This document shows positions 1 through 12,996 of a stretch of DNA of 64,000 bases, in pieces (position 1 is the first letter of the stretch; each line of letters begins with the position of its first letter). A program made the position numbers and the translations under genes. The notes below the pieces were generated by a model. That model ran no database searches and was not told the DNA's origin. It worked only from the letters and a program-made list of their open reading frames with translations. Source of the DNA: Circinella minor (Eukaryota > Mucoromycota > Mucoromycetes > Mucorales > Lichtheimiaceae); NCBI GenBank assembly GCA_016758965.1, contig JAEPRB010000074.1:99971-163970 (forward strand), written 5' to 3'.

Positions 1-2999
1 TAATCCGTTGGTGGGGAATTTTGTTGATTTAATGATGTGAAAATTTAATTTATACAAGATTTCACAAGGTATAGTTATTGGTAGTACAATATAGCATAAT
101 ATTGTATACGTATTCGGTGTTTTTCAAAGAAATGAATAGGAATTGAACATGTTCAACTATATAGATGCTCTAGACTCTCATATCTAAGACAGAAAAAGTA
201 TAGTTACGTACACAACAAATTCACCTACAAAACTCTATATATATATGTGTGTGTGTATGGAGGCGATGCAATTATAAATTACATTGATCTAATTCTACGA
301 ACTAATAATTTATATAAGTTTTTTAGTGCTAGCCATATATAAAACGTCGATGTTAACGGCAGTTGGAGCGATCGTGCATAATATTGACACATTAATGATA
401 AATCTTTAGCATTTTTTCTTAAAAAAGAAATATTAATCTTTAATATATAAGCTTTACTTTTATTCAGGCTTTAAAGCAGTGTAAATGATTTTTACGTATG
501 CTGGACCCGTCTAAATTTTGTTTTTTCGTTCGACCAAAATTTTCGGGAAGATGGATACAAGTCTTGCCAAGAAATTTAAAAAAAGTTACATCTTTTGATA
601 GGATTACGTACATCTTATTATAATAAACGTGAATATGACACGCTGTTTTTTTGTAAGAAAAATAAATTCCCATTTGTAATACTATGATTTTGGTTTTTTT
701 TAAATAGGTTGTTATATAAAGGAGATATTGTAAGAGATAGAGAGCACATAAGGATCCCGTCCTTCCGTACCGCTGGTACTAATGTACGACATTACATACA
801 TTATGCCAGCATAATGTTCTTTGCTCTTTATTACCCCGAAATACGGTAGTACACATCTTCCCGTTTCCTTTTTTGAATAAACAAGAGAAAGTTGAACATA
901 GCTTTTTTAACTATATTGTAAATCTATCATCATACAAAGCAATCTAGAAAACCATGTGAGTTACTAACATTTATTATACTTTTATTATAGCAATTGTCAT
1001 CATAGCGAAAAGGCCTTGGTTTGTCGTTCTGACTGCTACTATAAATAAGGTCCTGGCAGGTTTGACAATTTTCTGCTTCCATGATTGAAAGGAAGAAATT
1101 GGTATGATTATTTAGCTTCTTTTTGTCTCGCTGTAAAAAGCGATGAAAAAGCCAGTACGTAAGGAGTGGTAGTATATATACACATGTACATTATATTGGT
1201 GTTGATGGGAAATTTAGATGAAATATACGTATGTATGTAGTGCAAAAATAAGAAAAAATGTTTAATAATAATATGTATATAATTATTTTTATAAGAGCCT
1301 ATTTTTGAAAGAAAGACATACTTCCCGCGGTTATCAGCATCTTTATTTTATTAAATTTACGTATATTTTTTTTCCCGCTGAAGAAAGTAGGAGAGATTCA
1401 AAACTGGTTTCAGTTCTTAATTATATTGTTGCATAAGCTTATATGAATAAAAATTCAGTACCAATATAAAACAACTTGTCTAAGAATATAGAGAAAACGA
1501 GTAACATTCTATGAATATCATATTCTAGAGGGCTAACAATATAATATTGTTGAGAGAGAAGAAAAAAAGGTGATAGTAGATAAGACCTAATAATACAGTA
1601 AGTAGATAGATATTTATGTCTTTGGTAGTCCACAACACCTTAATGATTTCGAGAATAATACTCGAACTTACCTTGGAATTACGTATTCCAAATTTTTTTA
1701 TCATTTTGTCCATGTTGATTTCACACAAAACGAACAACACTTTTGTGAAATTCCTAAATGGAAAAACGTAGGTATAATTTGACAAATGTGATAAACAAAT
1801 ATAAAATCGTAAACAACTTCTCTTCAGTAAGTCAGATACTAAATCAATTTCTTGTTTTTATGTAGACAGTGATTATTATTGAAACCTTCAATATTGGATT
1901 ATTATAACCTAAATATAATAAAACACAAAATATAGATCACAAGTGCGTTACATATATTATTGCAAACACGTCTTTATTTAAGTATACATTAGGTGAAGCA
2001 AATAAATACTTTGAATATGAAAATATTATAATGGAAAATGGTTTCAGCTGCGATAGATAAAACGATGCCGAGTTATTTCCTTTATAGCGATACATATATA
2101 CAGTATGTATATCTGTTAAAAGTTCATGTAAGGAAAACCTTAACACATGACGCGCCTGTTTCCTTTTCCATGTTCGCTATTATTTGTGTAGTTTATTCAA
2201 ATACATATATTTTATTAATAATAATTTACTTATATGAAAATGGGTACACATACGTATATAAATCATTTCTAGGTAAGCTTACAGGCATGTGCCCTGTATA
2301 CTTGTTTCATAGAGCACACTGCTGTCTAAAGACAAGTTGTGTCTTTTTCTTTGTTGTTACATTTAGTAAACTTTATGGCGCTAAATCGGTAACCTATTAA
2401 TATGTTTTCTAAATATTACTTATGGAATTGTTATTAGGATTTTATGTAAAAACAAATAGAGATGGTGCTCGAACATAAAGAAAAAACTTTACTACTGTCA
2501 AAATCAATGAAACTATTAAAGTTTTGCAAGAAATCAAAAAAAGGCAAGCCGACCGTACGTAATATCTGGATTTCATTATCTTTTTCACTATTATCGTTGA
2601 AGATTTAGGTCAAAAAAAATATAAAAACTTTTTGACTTTACCAGAACACGGAGCATGAACTATGTAACAAACTTTTAAAAACATCCAATCAAGATCCGAA
2701 GTGGATTGCGTAAAATGTAATCCATTTGACCTTTATGTAAGCGATTCTTTTAAACCACTTAATATTAATGACTTTCTATTTTAATGATATTAAGCAGCAA
2801 CAGCAGCCTAACAATACTTTTAATTGTGTTTATCGGTATAAGCAAATAATTGTAAGTACGTATAACAGTGATTATTAATTTGTTGCTGCGTTAATGCATA
2901 TATTGATTTTTTTTCTTTTTGAAAATAAAAATAAAATTCTCATCTTTTCTTTTAATAAGTTAGTTTGTGGATTCACAGTAGAACCTATGTCTGATTGAA

Positions 3000-3002
<3 letters not shown>
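1..3002. other. Gene-poor AT-rich stretch, no supportable gene
   Basis: All open frames are short (up to about 120 codons), lack recognisable domains and have AT-driven composition. A 120-codon frame at 2038-2400 has no family resemblance that I can see. The stretch contains many TACGTA hexamers and two isolated copies of the 11-mer that begins the transposon terminal repeat (1867-1877 and 2866-2876). I see no tRNA or rRNA signal. Confidence 0.6.

Positions 3003-3031
<29 letters not shown>
3003..3031. repeat. (AT)n microsatellite
   Basis: Pure AT dinucleotide run of about 29 bases. It abuts the left terminal inverted repeat of the element that starts at 3032, so that element inserted at a TA inside or next to this tract. 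Confidence 0.95.
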
Positions 3032-3034
<3 letters not shown>

Positions 3035-3846
3035 TGATTATTCATTCGTTAAACCGGTATTTCGCTAAACCAGTAGTATCTCTCAAATACTTTTTATATA
3101 CTTAGTAAAATACCGGTGATTCGTTAAACCAGTATCCGGTGAGCTTTTCTAAATATTTACTGAGTTTATAACAGTATTATTTTATTTTATATAATATAAT
3201 ATAATATAATATTAGTCTTTTTATTGGTACGTAAAATCAGTAATACAGCCTTCCTTTAACGTCATCTCAGCTCTTCCCTTTGTTTTCAGTTGGCTACTTT
3301 GTTTCCATAGCAATTAAAACACACACACCGTTCTTGCCGTCAAAAGAAAGCTTATCAACACCTTGTTGATAACAATGTCTCTTTTTTGCCAACTTCACAC
3401 AGATGCTTTCTTCTTCTTCCTTATCTGCGTACGTACGTACTTCTTTTCAACTTTGGCACGCACTTGTTCATTACTAAATTGAATATGTAATCATATTGTT
3501 GATACAATTCATTTTTACTCATTTATTCAACTGCTAACCATGGTCCATGATATTAAATACACTTTGTTGTAAATTCATTATTAATCCATTCTCTGGTTTA
3601 TACATTATTACTATTTAATGGGTACACTATTGTCATTTTTATCACTAAAAGATTAGCTTATAGTAGCAAAGCTACATTATATGAACTATCATTTTTTTTA
3701 TCTGTACAGATTAATTTAATTATAGTTATTTTTCCAGTATATTCTACATATTAGTACCAGCTGCGTTTCGATCCGTTAAACCGGTAATTCGCTAAACTGG
3801 TACAAATCCTCACATATTTGAGTACCGGTTTAACGAATAATTACTG
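3032..3846. mobile_element. Non-autonomous pogo/Tc1-mariner-like element (MITE-like)
   Basis: The left end reads CAGTGATTATTC then GTTAAACCGGTA. The reverse complement of the right end reads CAGTAATTATTC then GTTAAACCGGTA, with a 4-base insertion in the left copy. Both ends are flanked by TA (3030-3031 and 3847-3848), the target duplication expected of the Tc1/mariner/pogo superfamily, and the CAGT terminus fits pogo-like ends. Subterminal copies of TTCGNTAAACCRGTA recur on both sides (about 3062-3075, 3119-3135, 3788-3800) and could be transposase-binding sites. There is no transposase frame in the 815 bp, so it depends on a partner elsewhere. Family placement is inference. Confidence 0.75.
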
Positions 3847-3848
3847 TA

Positions 3849-6800
3849 TAAGTATATATATATTAATTATACCTACAAGAGTGGTTCAAACGACAACAGA
3901 AATATTCGTTGTCCATAAATCATAATCTTTTAGTATTGATGATACTCACTTTATTCTTGGATTTGATAGGTTCTTTTCATTCTTATGTTACAGTGAGTGT
4001 TGTAAGTATATTGTTCAACCAGTTCTCGTAATGCCAAAGAGGTATGGGGAAATAATAATCTGTTCGCTATATGTGTATTCCAAAAGAATAGCTATATTCA
4101 AAAAAAAAAATGTTTATTTTCCCTGAAGCAGCTGATTTAACCAACATTTCTGACTGAATTGTGAGCGAATAATCTTTCGGTGTGATACGCATCAGTTGTC
4201 TAGAGTTTAAAAACGCTGAAAACGTCTACTGTCCGTTTGATTTTAAAACATATAATAATACTATATATTTTAGCTTTTGTACCAATTCACAGGGTTAAGC
4301 GATAGAGGTAAATGTTTTACCAAATAGTATTATTGTACGAGGTGCGTGAACTTGAAATTATGACAAAACTGGAAAAAATTACGCAAGCCTCCGTTTTTTT
4401 ACGTTAATATTGTTCGAACTACTAAACCGTACAAACTGCTTCATCAACTTCGAACAGAACCGTTTTGATTGGTGCTTTTTTTGTTTTCTGTATCTTGCTA
4501 AAAAAATTATAAAAATATCAAGTACAATGAGGGGGATTTAAAGGGGTCCGTGCTTTTCTTCGGAGTTGGTTGTGAAACAATTGATAGCTAAGGAACAATG
4601 TTCACTTGATCACCATGAAACAAAAAATACTTTTTTTTATCAATTATTGTTTCTTTAGATCGTCGTTTCCTTTAAGTTTTCATTAATACAAGCTTATACT
4701 TTACTTAAAAATAGTATCGCCTGTACTGTGTTTTAAAGTAGTCAAAGGCTGTCATGTTTCTGAAATTCAAGTTTTGAAATCGTCGGTCACGAAAAAAGAG
4801 TTATAAAAAGGATGCCTTCTAAAGCAAACTTTTTTTTTTACTTTGTTCAAGAGGTAGGCAGTCAATGAGTTAGGGCGGTCGGTCCAATATGCCCAATCCG
4901 GCCGACGCTAACTTTAAACTGTTTACTTTTTTAATCTCTTTTTTCTTCTTCAACACTTGAAAAACTGGAGGATATCATAATCTTCAATAAGAAACTGATA
5001 AAAAAACTATTATTATTATTATTATTACTATTACTATTACTATTACTATTACTATTACTATTACTATTACTATTACTATTACTATTACTATTACTATTAC
5101 TATTACTATTACTATTACTATTACTATTACTATTATAAACAATATAATAATATTGGTATGCTCATTTAGAACTTAGCATTTTGTTTTTAACTTTTTTTTT
5201 TGTTACGTAATGCTGTTTTGTTTTCATGGCATTGAAGAGTTTACGTGCACAGACCTAAACTTAACGCTCCGTTATAGAAACACGTGATTACTTTATTTAC
5301 ATGTATTTTATACATATTTGTTTATTTAAAGATTTTTTTTTTATACTTATATGATTGCAACTACATCAGAATGCAGTTTTGTGGAGTTAAAAACTTTAAT
5401 ACGTTCATCAGTAAACTAAATTAAGTTTATAGTCATACTTTTTTTTTCCTGCTTTTCCACCGCAAAGTTTCTTTAAACCTGTGATCGCAAAGAAAGCTAC
5501 GTATAGCCAATTCACAAATGGTGGTACTTTTTCACTTTATGTGCATGACGCTAGAAATCACTGGCCACCTTAACTTCATTATGCAATTATGTTAACGCTA
5601 AAAGAACGCAAATAATAGTGGGAAATGCTTTTTCAACAAACATGCAGAATACCACTATTAATTTGCGATCAAAGACCACGGTCAAACGTAAGGTTTTTTA
5701 TGCACTTCCATTTGACATTGTATTGTACATTTTTTGTTTTCTTGAGTTGAAAAGTAAGCTTGACAGTAATGTTAGAAGGTAAAATAGGTACAGACATTCG
5801 CATACCAGAATATATTTAGACCACTTTAGAATGACTTTGAGGCTACCTCCAGATTTGGTTCTACAAAGACTAGCAAGCGTTCAATACGTAAAGTGTATAC
5901 TTTGTCCCCTCAAAAAAGTTAAAAGTATTTTTTACACGACGGGCCCACCTTTCATCCATTGTATTTATTTCTATTATAGCCGTGAACATGATGATGGTGT
6001 AAGTTTCTCTTTTCACTTAAGCAAACGAATACCATGCCCATACATAGCTATCATACCCAATTTATTACAATATCATTATTTTCAAAATAGTTGTATTATG
6101 TCGAATGAGTCGGTCTACATAATGTAATTACAAGAATTTTATTATATATATATATATAATCCAAGTAAACAGAAAATAATATACATATATCTGAATAAAC
6201 CCTAACAACGGTCAACATACAAGCAATATCGCGAATCAAGCGAGTTTGTTTATAACATAGTGTCATACATGAATAATGTATCTAACGAATATTAATTGAG
6301 CGCAATAAAAATGTACGTAAAAAATAAGGTTGACCAAGCGACTCACAAAATATTACTAAACGCTAAAGAAAAAAAGGAAAAAAGAAAATCATATTATGTA
6401 TAATCTTTTCGTCTCTGAGATAAAGCGCTTGAAAAACAAAAAATGAGACATCACTGTTATTTAGCATTTAAAATACCATGTGAAGACTACTAATCAGTCT
6501 GACTACTTCTACTTACAATTACTGCTGCTCAAGCTGACGAATATTGAAAGCATTTGAATATTATCATTACAATGATTTTTATAGATCAACGGGTTTTTTG
6601 TAGTGGGACTAATTTTTCAAGTAGTTTAATTGTTTTTTCCAGTCCAGAACTAACGGGGCCATCAAATAATAATAAATGTTATTGTGAAGAAGAAAAAAAC
6701 TCTGGAAAATGACTCTAGATAAATTGTTGCAACAGTTAGTGGTATTTGCTCAAGATGTTAGTTTTGATGATGGCAAGTTTACTATTGGCTGGATTTCAAT

Positions 6801-7613
6801 GATTTAGTAACGTTTTCATGGGTAACCTGGTGTTGTTTGCTCATTCACTCTTCACATTGAATATTATTTTAAAAAGTTTTATACATGTTAAATTTATTTA
6901 TTTCTTTATCGTACTCTTTTTCATTGTTCAACTTTGATAACCTCCTCTCATTTTCTTTGAAGTAGAGATTTCTTTCTTTAATTGATAATGACAAGATAGT
7001 GATACAAGTAATTGGATATAAATTTGACAAAAAAGAAGTTATTCGTACAGGTAACTTTTATTTCTGTTGTCGAAATTACAATAAAAAAAACATTTATCGT
7101 TCTCTGTGAACATATTATTAATATCGCCTATCATGACAATGGATTTAAATAGTACATTACATCATTGAAGATAAAGGTATACTGTAAATAGTCAATGATA
7201 TACTATAAACTATAATAGATTATCAATACACTTGATAATGTACATGATGTTTTTATAATGTGGAAGTTTTACGAAAACTAATTAGAAGCCTATATACTTT
7301 TTTTTTCATTCACATGAGAGGTTATTGATGATCAGAAAACCGACAAATGACATAATACGCAGCTTTTTTTTCCATCCGCTTTATGCCCTCTCACTTTTTC
7401 AGTTAGTAGCGTTTAAAGATAAGTCGTATCTTAAATATACTTTTACAAAAGCACACCTTAATAATGAATGCGATTCATATATAAACATATGGCCTAGTTA
7501 CCACCACCACCATCTGCAAGAGATGCAGGTCCGCTGCTCGGAGTGCCCAAATGCACCTCATCTCTGAGCCCTGTTCTTATGTACTCCTCTTTTTTCCCAT
7601 TTCTACCCGCAGA
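3849..7613. other. Gene-poor stretch with one long satellite
   Basis: Only short open frames without domain similarity are present (for example 98 codons at 5831-6127 and 80 codons at 7325-7567). I regard them as chance frames. Apart from the (TATTAC)n array I see AT-rich DNA with scattered TACGTA and homopolymer runs. Confidence 0.55.
5008..5136. repeat. (TATTAC)n satellite array
   Basis: About 130 bases: an initial TAT/ATT trinucleotide run that turns into nearly perfect repeats of the hexamer TATTAC, roughly 19 units. There are no spacers, so it is a plain tandem satellite and not a CRISPR array. Confidence 0.95.
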
Positions 7614-7624
7614 TATATAAAAAG
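7614..7624 (+). promoter_or_regulatory. TATA box of the wax-synthase-like gene
   Basis: TATATAAAAAG lies 67-77 bases upstream of the ATG at 7691 and is followed by a pyrimidine-rich stretch typical of fungal transcription start regions. Position and sequence fit a core promoter; this is inference without transcript data. Confidence 0.5.
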
Positions 7625-7690
7625 AGCCTGTTCTTTTTCTTTTCTTTACCTTAGAAACTCCCATTGTAACAGATATATATAAATATATTC

Positions 7691-8951
7691 ATGTCCTTAC
7701 CTTTGGGTGGCATTAAGCCATGTATCGATTTTACCCTTCCAGAACCAACAGTGTTACCATGTTTCCAGTTGATAATATTTTATCTTATAACACTTTCAAT
7801 CAGCTATACCATATTGAAGAATGAAAGTCGAATATCAATAATCTCGTCTAATCAATTACGGGTCATCTTGGCAATAATCCATGCAATAATTCCTCAATTA
7901 ATTGTGTCTACCAATGTTGTGGCTAATCTATTTTTTGCCGCTATGCCTTGGTTCTTCGTAGCCTATGGTGCAACAATGCCTTTGGAACGCATTACCTTAC
8001 AAGAAGCATATGTCACATTTATGGCTATAGTTATCGATCAAGAACGACAACAACGACAAATAAGCGCCGAGGGAAAAACAAGCGACAATAATAGTGGAGC
8101 AAAAAGTGAAAATCGTTGGCATGGCTGTATTAAAATCATACGTGGCACAATCAAATGGATTTTCTTATTCCGATGCATTGAACCATTTTTACCTGAAAAT
8201 AATGCATACATCCTATCATTACCATGGTTTCACTGGAAAAGTATGACCTTGACAATGTTATATGGAATTGAAGGATACTGTTTCCTCGGAATAATAGATA
8301 TTGGAATGGGTATTGAAGAATTTGCGTTGGGTATACCACTGATTGATCTTTTCAACTCACCTATATTAGCATCCAGTCCAAGAGATTTTTGGAGGTAATG
8401 TATATGAATCAAAGACAGTAGTTAAAAGAGAAAGAGCTTGGAATCATCTTTTTTCTGACAATGTTAGACATATACCAATTAGTCGACGATGGAATCGAGC
8501 GGTACGAAATCTTCTCCATCATATTATATTTGTACGAAGTATAAAAGAAGATTTTACCAATAAAGATACAAAGTTGACAAAAACGAAAACTGAAAATAAG
8601 AAGGAACAGCGGATATCATCCTTTTTTTTAACAAAAAACATAATGGGGTTCTTGGCGTTTTTTGTTAGTGGTGTCTTTCATGAGCTTATCATTACTTCCA
8701 TGTTTAGAAAAATGACACTTGAAAATTTGGCATTTTTTACCTTACAAGGAATTGCTGTTTGGATCCAACTTACAATACGTGATTGGGCAACATGGTCAAA
8801 GCAGTATCCTCACGGCTTAACAAGAGTTGTTTGTGTCTTGTGTCATTTAATGTTCTTGTCTGTAACAGGGCGCCTCTTTCTAGCACCTTATCTACGATAT
8901 CCAGGCTCAACACCTAAAGACCTATATGATAATTATGCTTTTCATGTATAA
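7691..8951 (+). CDS. Wax synthase domain protein (membrane O-acyltransferase)
   Basis: Two exons (7691-8394 and 8435-8951) give 406 residues, a usual size for the wax-synthase-domain family. Several hydrophobic helices are visible from the N-terminus. The family hallmark S-x-RDFW is at the exon junction and is followed by a tryptophan-asparagine pair (FWRAWNHLF). About 80 residues later comes GVFHEL, whose histidine is the presumed catalytic residue of MBOAT-like acyltransferases. The protein should transfer acyl groups from acyl-CoA to a hydroxyl acceptor at the ER membrane; the substrate cannot be read from sequence. The intron is only 40 nt, or 34 nt if the AG at 8427-8428 is used, and both choices keep frame. 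The start ATG is the first in frame after the TATA box. Fungal relatives include trichothecene-type acetyltransferases, so a secondary-metabolite acceptor is possible. Confidence 0.85.
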
Positions 8952-10009
8952 TTGTTAAAATAGAGTATCATTTTTTAAAAATCTATCATTCTTCCATTAT
9001 ATAATTAATTGCAAACTTCATACAATTATTATTTTTAACTACCATATGCGTCCATACGTATGTCCATCCATCATTACTATTTTTAAAGTAGTAGTCCAAT
9101 AATAAACTTTTCCATCATCTCTGTTGTCATTATTACTGGAGTACTACATAACGTGCGCTCGGATGTTGGACTTAGTCGTATAGTTAACTATCTATTACAC
9201 GTATGAATATTTTTGAGTCATATATCTTGTTTGTTGTATCTCTGGTGTTACACCATAAAATGTTCGGTGCAATGATCACCCAATACCCGGACTACTAAAT
9301 AAAGACAATGGAACAGATACCGCCGATGGTAATACAAACAGGAGAAGTATTACACGACACATCATAAGTCTTTCATCCACGCAATTGCATTGTTACTGAT
9401 TATTATTATAAATAGAGGGACCATAATTTCTTTGCAAAATATGTACATATTCGTAAACAAAGCCAATTTGCTTGATCTATGACACATAAATTGAACCACC
9501 GTGCTGTGCCGAACCAAGTTTATTATCGTTACAGGGAAACAACACTTTTTGGTGACAGATCATTCTACATTTTTTTTCACAGGCGAACGTATTATTTACT
9601 GTTCTATTTTGTAGGTAGCTATCATAGTGTTTTTGTCGTTGCACGGGTTAGAAAAAAAAGCGATAATACGAATTATTTTCCTATTTGGTAATATTTGTTT
9701 ACATAAATTTTCTTTCCTTTATTCGTTCGTCGAATTATACAATGTAAGAAAGTTAATTTAATTGAAGAAAAAGGCATAGAATATTATTCTTTTGATAATT
9801 TAATTATTGTTTATAGTGGTTACTCAAAAAAAAAAAAAATGGAGAAAGATCGGACACATAAATGCTAATTTGAATCAAATAAGGTAGTCTTGTCGTCAAC
9901 TTACCATTTAAGGAACCAAATAAGATTGCGTATTTATACCCCAAGTCATTTTTTCATTACAAAAAAAGCTCTATCTTCTCTCCGTCTCTTCACTCTCATT
10001 TTTTTCTTC
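8952..10009. other. Intergenic region between wax synthase and P450
   Basis: There is no supportable gene. The 70-codon frame at 9479-9691 has no recognisable features. A short A-run (about 9827-9838) and T/C-rich sequence precede the P450 start codon and probably include its 5' leader. Confidence 0.6.
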
Positions 10010-12013
10010 ATGTTGTCAGCATATATTGAAAACGCACAACAGCTTATTCAAACTGTCGAAAAACGACTTGGTGACCGTATCACACTTCCTTATGTCAATA
10101 CAGAAGTATCTCTCCAGAATATATTATTGAGTGCAGGTATAACTGGTTTCATTAGTTACGCTGTATCAAAATACATCATATATCGTCTTTATCTTCATCC
10201 ATTAAACAAAATCCCTGGCCCATCTACTGGTTGGTTCCCACTCTTGGGAAATTTTCGAGAAATTTTTTCTGAAGAGGTAAAAAAAAACCATATATTAAAG
10301 CAATGTTTTATGAAAAGTGTAATATATAAAAAGATATGTATATAAACTAATTTTCATACTGCATATTTGGACCTGAAAAAATCAGAGTGGTGTACCGCAT
10401 AAAAGGTGGGCAGAAAAATATGGAGGTGTTGTAAGGTATTATGGACCATGGAACCAGCCTCGTCTCTCGGTTACTGATCCTGAAATGTTAAAGCAAATCT
10501 TGACGACGCACGTATATGATTATACAAAGACACCACAAGGGGTTAAATTTCTTGGTCAAATTCTTGGTCACGGCTTGCTTGTTACAGAGGTAACCAATTC
10601 ACAATACATTCAATCTATCTGGACATAAAAGTGGTATTATAAGTATCATGATTATTCGGTCGAAATTTATAAAAGAACATTATAAATTGACTAATTTTTT
10701 TTACCCTAAATTAACCCAGGGTGATGTTCATCGTCGTCATCGCAAGATGCTTAATCCTGCATTTTCTCTCCAAGCTATTCGAGAGTTGACGCCTATTTTA
10801 TTCGTACCACCTGTCCAACTTGCTGAAAAATGGATGAGCGAAATTAAAACAAAACAGACTAGACCAGATGAAGCTGTAGAAGTTGTTGTTTCACATGGTC
10901 TTTCGCTCGTTACACTTGACGAAATAGGCTTGGGAGCCTTTGGACAAGAATTCAACGCGGTTCGATATGATGGCACTGATAAAGTCAACAAATTAAGTTG
11001 GGCATATCAAACTATTTTTGACCCATCCGACCGGGGGATATTGATGTTTTTGACACAAATTTTCCCATTTTTACAATATTTACCAGTCCCACGCAGATTT
11101 GAAATGGAAAGAGCCTTCAAAACTTTACATGATGAAAGTAAACATATTGTACAGCTTGGTATTGAACGTGCTAATGAGACTACAACCAAGAGTGGTGGAT
11201 TCAATAACCATTTGCTATCACTGATGATTCGGAACTCTGATGACGAAAAGGGGCAAGGATTTACTGCTGAAGAATTACGAAACCAATGTCTCACATTTTT
11301 GGCTGCTGGGTAAATAAATATGGAGATGGATACAAAAAAGTCATAGTTTAAATAGTATTCTAACTTTTCTGTTTTTTGTCAGTCACGAAACAACTGCTGT
11401 ATCATTGTCATGGTGTTTATGGTTATTAGCACAACACCAGGATATCCAAGATGCATTGCGTGCCGAAGTGACACCTCTTTTCGAAAACGTGAATACGGAC
11501 GACCCTGTATTTCAAGATAATCCATTCGAACTAGGTTTTGACAAAGCTAACATTCCATCCTATGAAGATATCAACAATTTACATTTATTGAACAACGTTT
11601 GTCGCGAAACGTCCCGTTTGATCCCTGTTGTTCCATTAACAACGCGCTATGCAAGCAAAGATATGGTTTTTAAAAACCATTTCATTCCTAAAGGCACTAT
11701 TATATTTTTACCTATTATTGCTAGTCACCACAACAAGGATTTGTGGGGCGAGGATGCAGAAGAGTTTCGACCAAGTCGATGGGATGAACAAAATGCTTCC
11801 AAGGCTGGACCCTATGAGTATTTACCGTTTCTGGCTGGTGTAAGATCTTGTATTGGTAGTCGTTTCGCGATGATCGAACTTAAGATTATTTTATCAGTTT
11901 TGTTAATGAAATTCCAATTTTTTGAAAAGCCTGGATTTGTCCCTACAAAAGCACAACGAATTACTCTTCGACCTTCGCCTAATATGACTTTGTTGGTAAA
12001 GCCAGTCAAATAA
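10010..12013 (+). CDS. Cytochrome P450 monooxygenase (4 exons)
   Basis: Exons 10010-10276, 10386-10589, 10720-11309 and 11383-12013 join in phase to 563 residues. There is a hydrophobic N-terminal anchor at about residues 38-60, followed by a proline-rich hinge (KIPGPSTGW). The oxygen-binding I-helix motif AAGHETT spans the third intron, whose donor splits the glycine codon. The K-helix E-x-x-R is ETSR, and the haem loop is FLAGVRSCIG with the ligand cysteine near residue 510. It is a microsomal class II P450 that needs an NADPH-P450 reductase partner. The substrate is unknown. The general look recalls the large zygomycete CYP509 group, but I cannot assign a family by eye. An upstream in-frame TTG frame is ignored; the first ATG is used. 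Confidence 0.93.
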
Positions 12014-12996
12014 GGGACATTAACCTATTCAATCATGATATATTACTTCCTATTTTTTATATCATTCCCTTGTCATGTACTACTATTTTTTTCATATCCT
12101 TCAAACATACTCTTCACTATTGTAAATTAAATTCTTATTGTATATTGTACCAAAAGAATATATGATGCTATTATATAGTTGTATCCAATCCAGATTACTG
12201 GTAATATATTGTCGACGTTTTAAGTGCTGTTGCGGAAAAGCCTTTTCTAAAAATACAAATAAAAATAAAACCTCACTTGGGAACATATAATGTCTTTCTT
12301 TTCTTCTCATCCTCCTTTTAGACTTTGCAGAAAATTTGACAGAACATTAGTGCCCTGTGTTGTGCAGCAATATTGAAACATATACTTCTATCAAAAAATA
12401 TGTACGTATGAACAAGCGAAGTGACAATGATTTATAATCAATTTTTATCATCAGCAGCACACACCATGAATAGCCAGCCATCATCACTCATACCTGCATA
12501 ATTAAATCAATTCCAACACTAAACTATTGTTTAGTATGGATATACATTTGATCATCTACTCATCTTATCTATTATTTGTAATTTTCCGAACTAGCTTCTT
12601 ATATTTATATTTATCATAGTGTGCTCTGTTGTAATCTTCGCGGCACTAAATGTGGTATGTAAGCATATATCAAGAGACATACAAATAAAGAGTCACTGAT
12701 TTTAAGCAATGCTTCTTATAATAAAATCCATCTTTATCAGCAGGCACTTACGCTTAGATTGACATATAAATATGTCATAATGTTAAACAATGTAGATACG
12801 TAATAACCCAGATAAAAGTAACAGATAAAAATTTCTCGCTGAGATTATGGCTGATAAAAGCTAGTAATAAAGCATTTATTTAGAAATTACAGTCTAATTT
12901 TATAAGAAATTATGTATATGGATATCTAATATGATTGTAGTGCTGCCAACAGTGTACATAAAAAGAGAGCAAAGTCAACAAAGACAATATATATGT
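12014..12996. other. Convergent intergenic region
   Basis: This is the 3' flank shared by the plus-strand P450 and the minus-strand F-box gene. It is AT-rich, with poly(A)-signal-like AATAAA sequences on both strands and no credible open frame. Confidence 0.65.

Noticed and set aside
2038..2400. 120-codon plus-strand frame
   Set aside because: No start context, domain or codon bias; composition follows the AT-rich background and Y/I/V dominate. Treated as chance.
5008..5136. Possible CRISPR-like array
   Set aside because: Pure hexamer tandem repeat without spacers, in a eukaryote.
5831..6127. 98-codon plus-strand frame
   Set aside because: No recognisable motif, and no neighbouring exons with matching phase.
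9890..10009. N-terminal extension of the first P450 from a TTG codon
   Set aside because: Non-ATG start and a pyrimidine-rich leader; the ATG at 10010 begins a normal P450 N-terminus.
10737..11294. Minus-strand frames inside P450 exon 3
   Set aside because: Antisense shadows of a P450 exon with clear family motifs.
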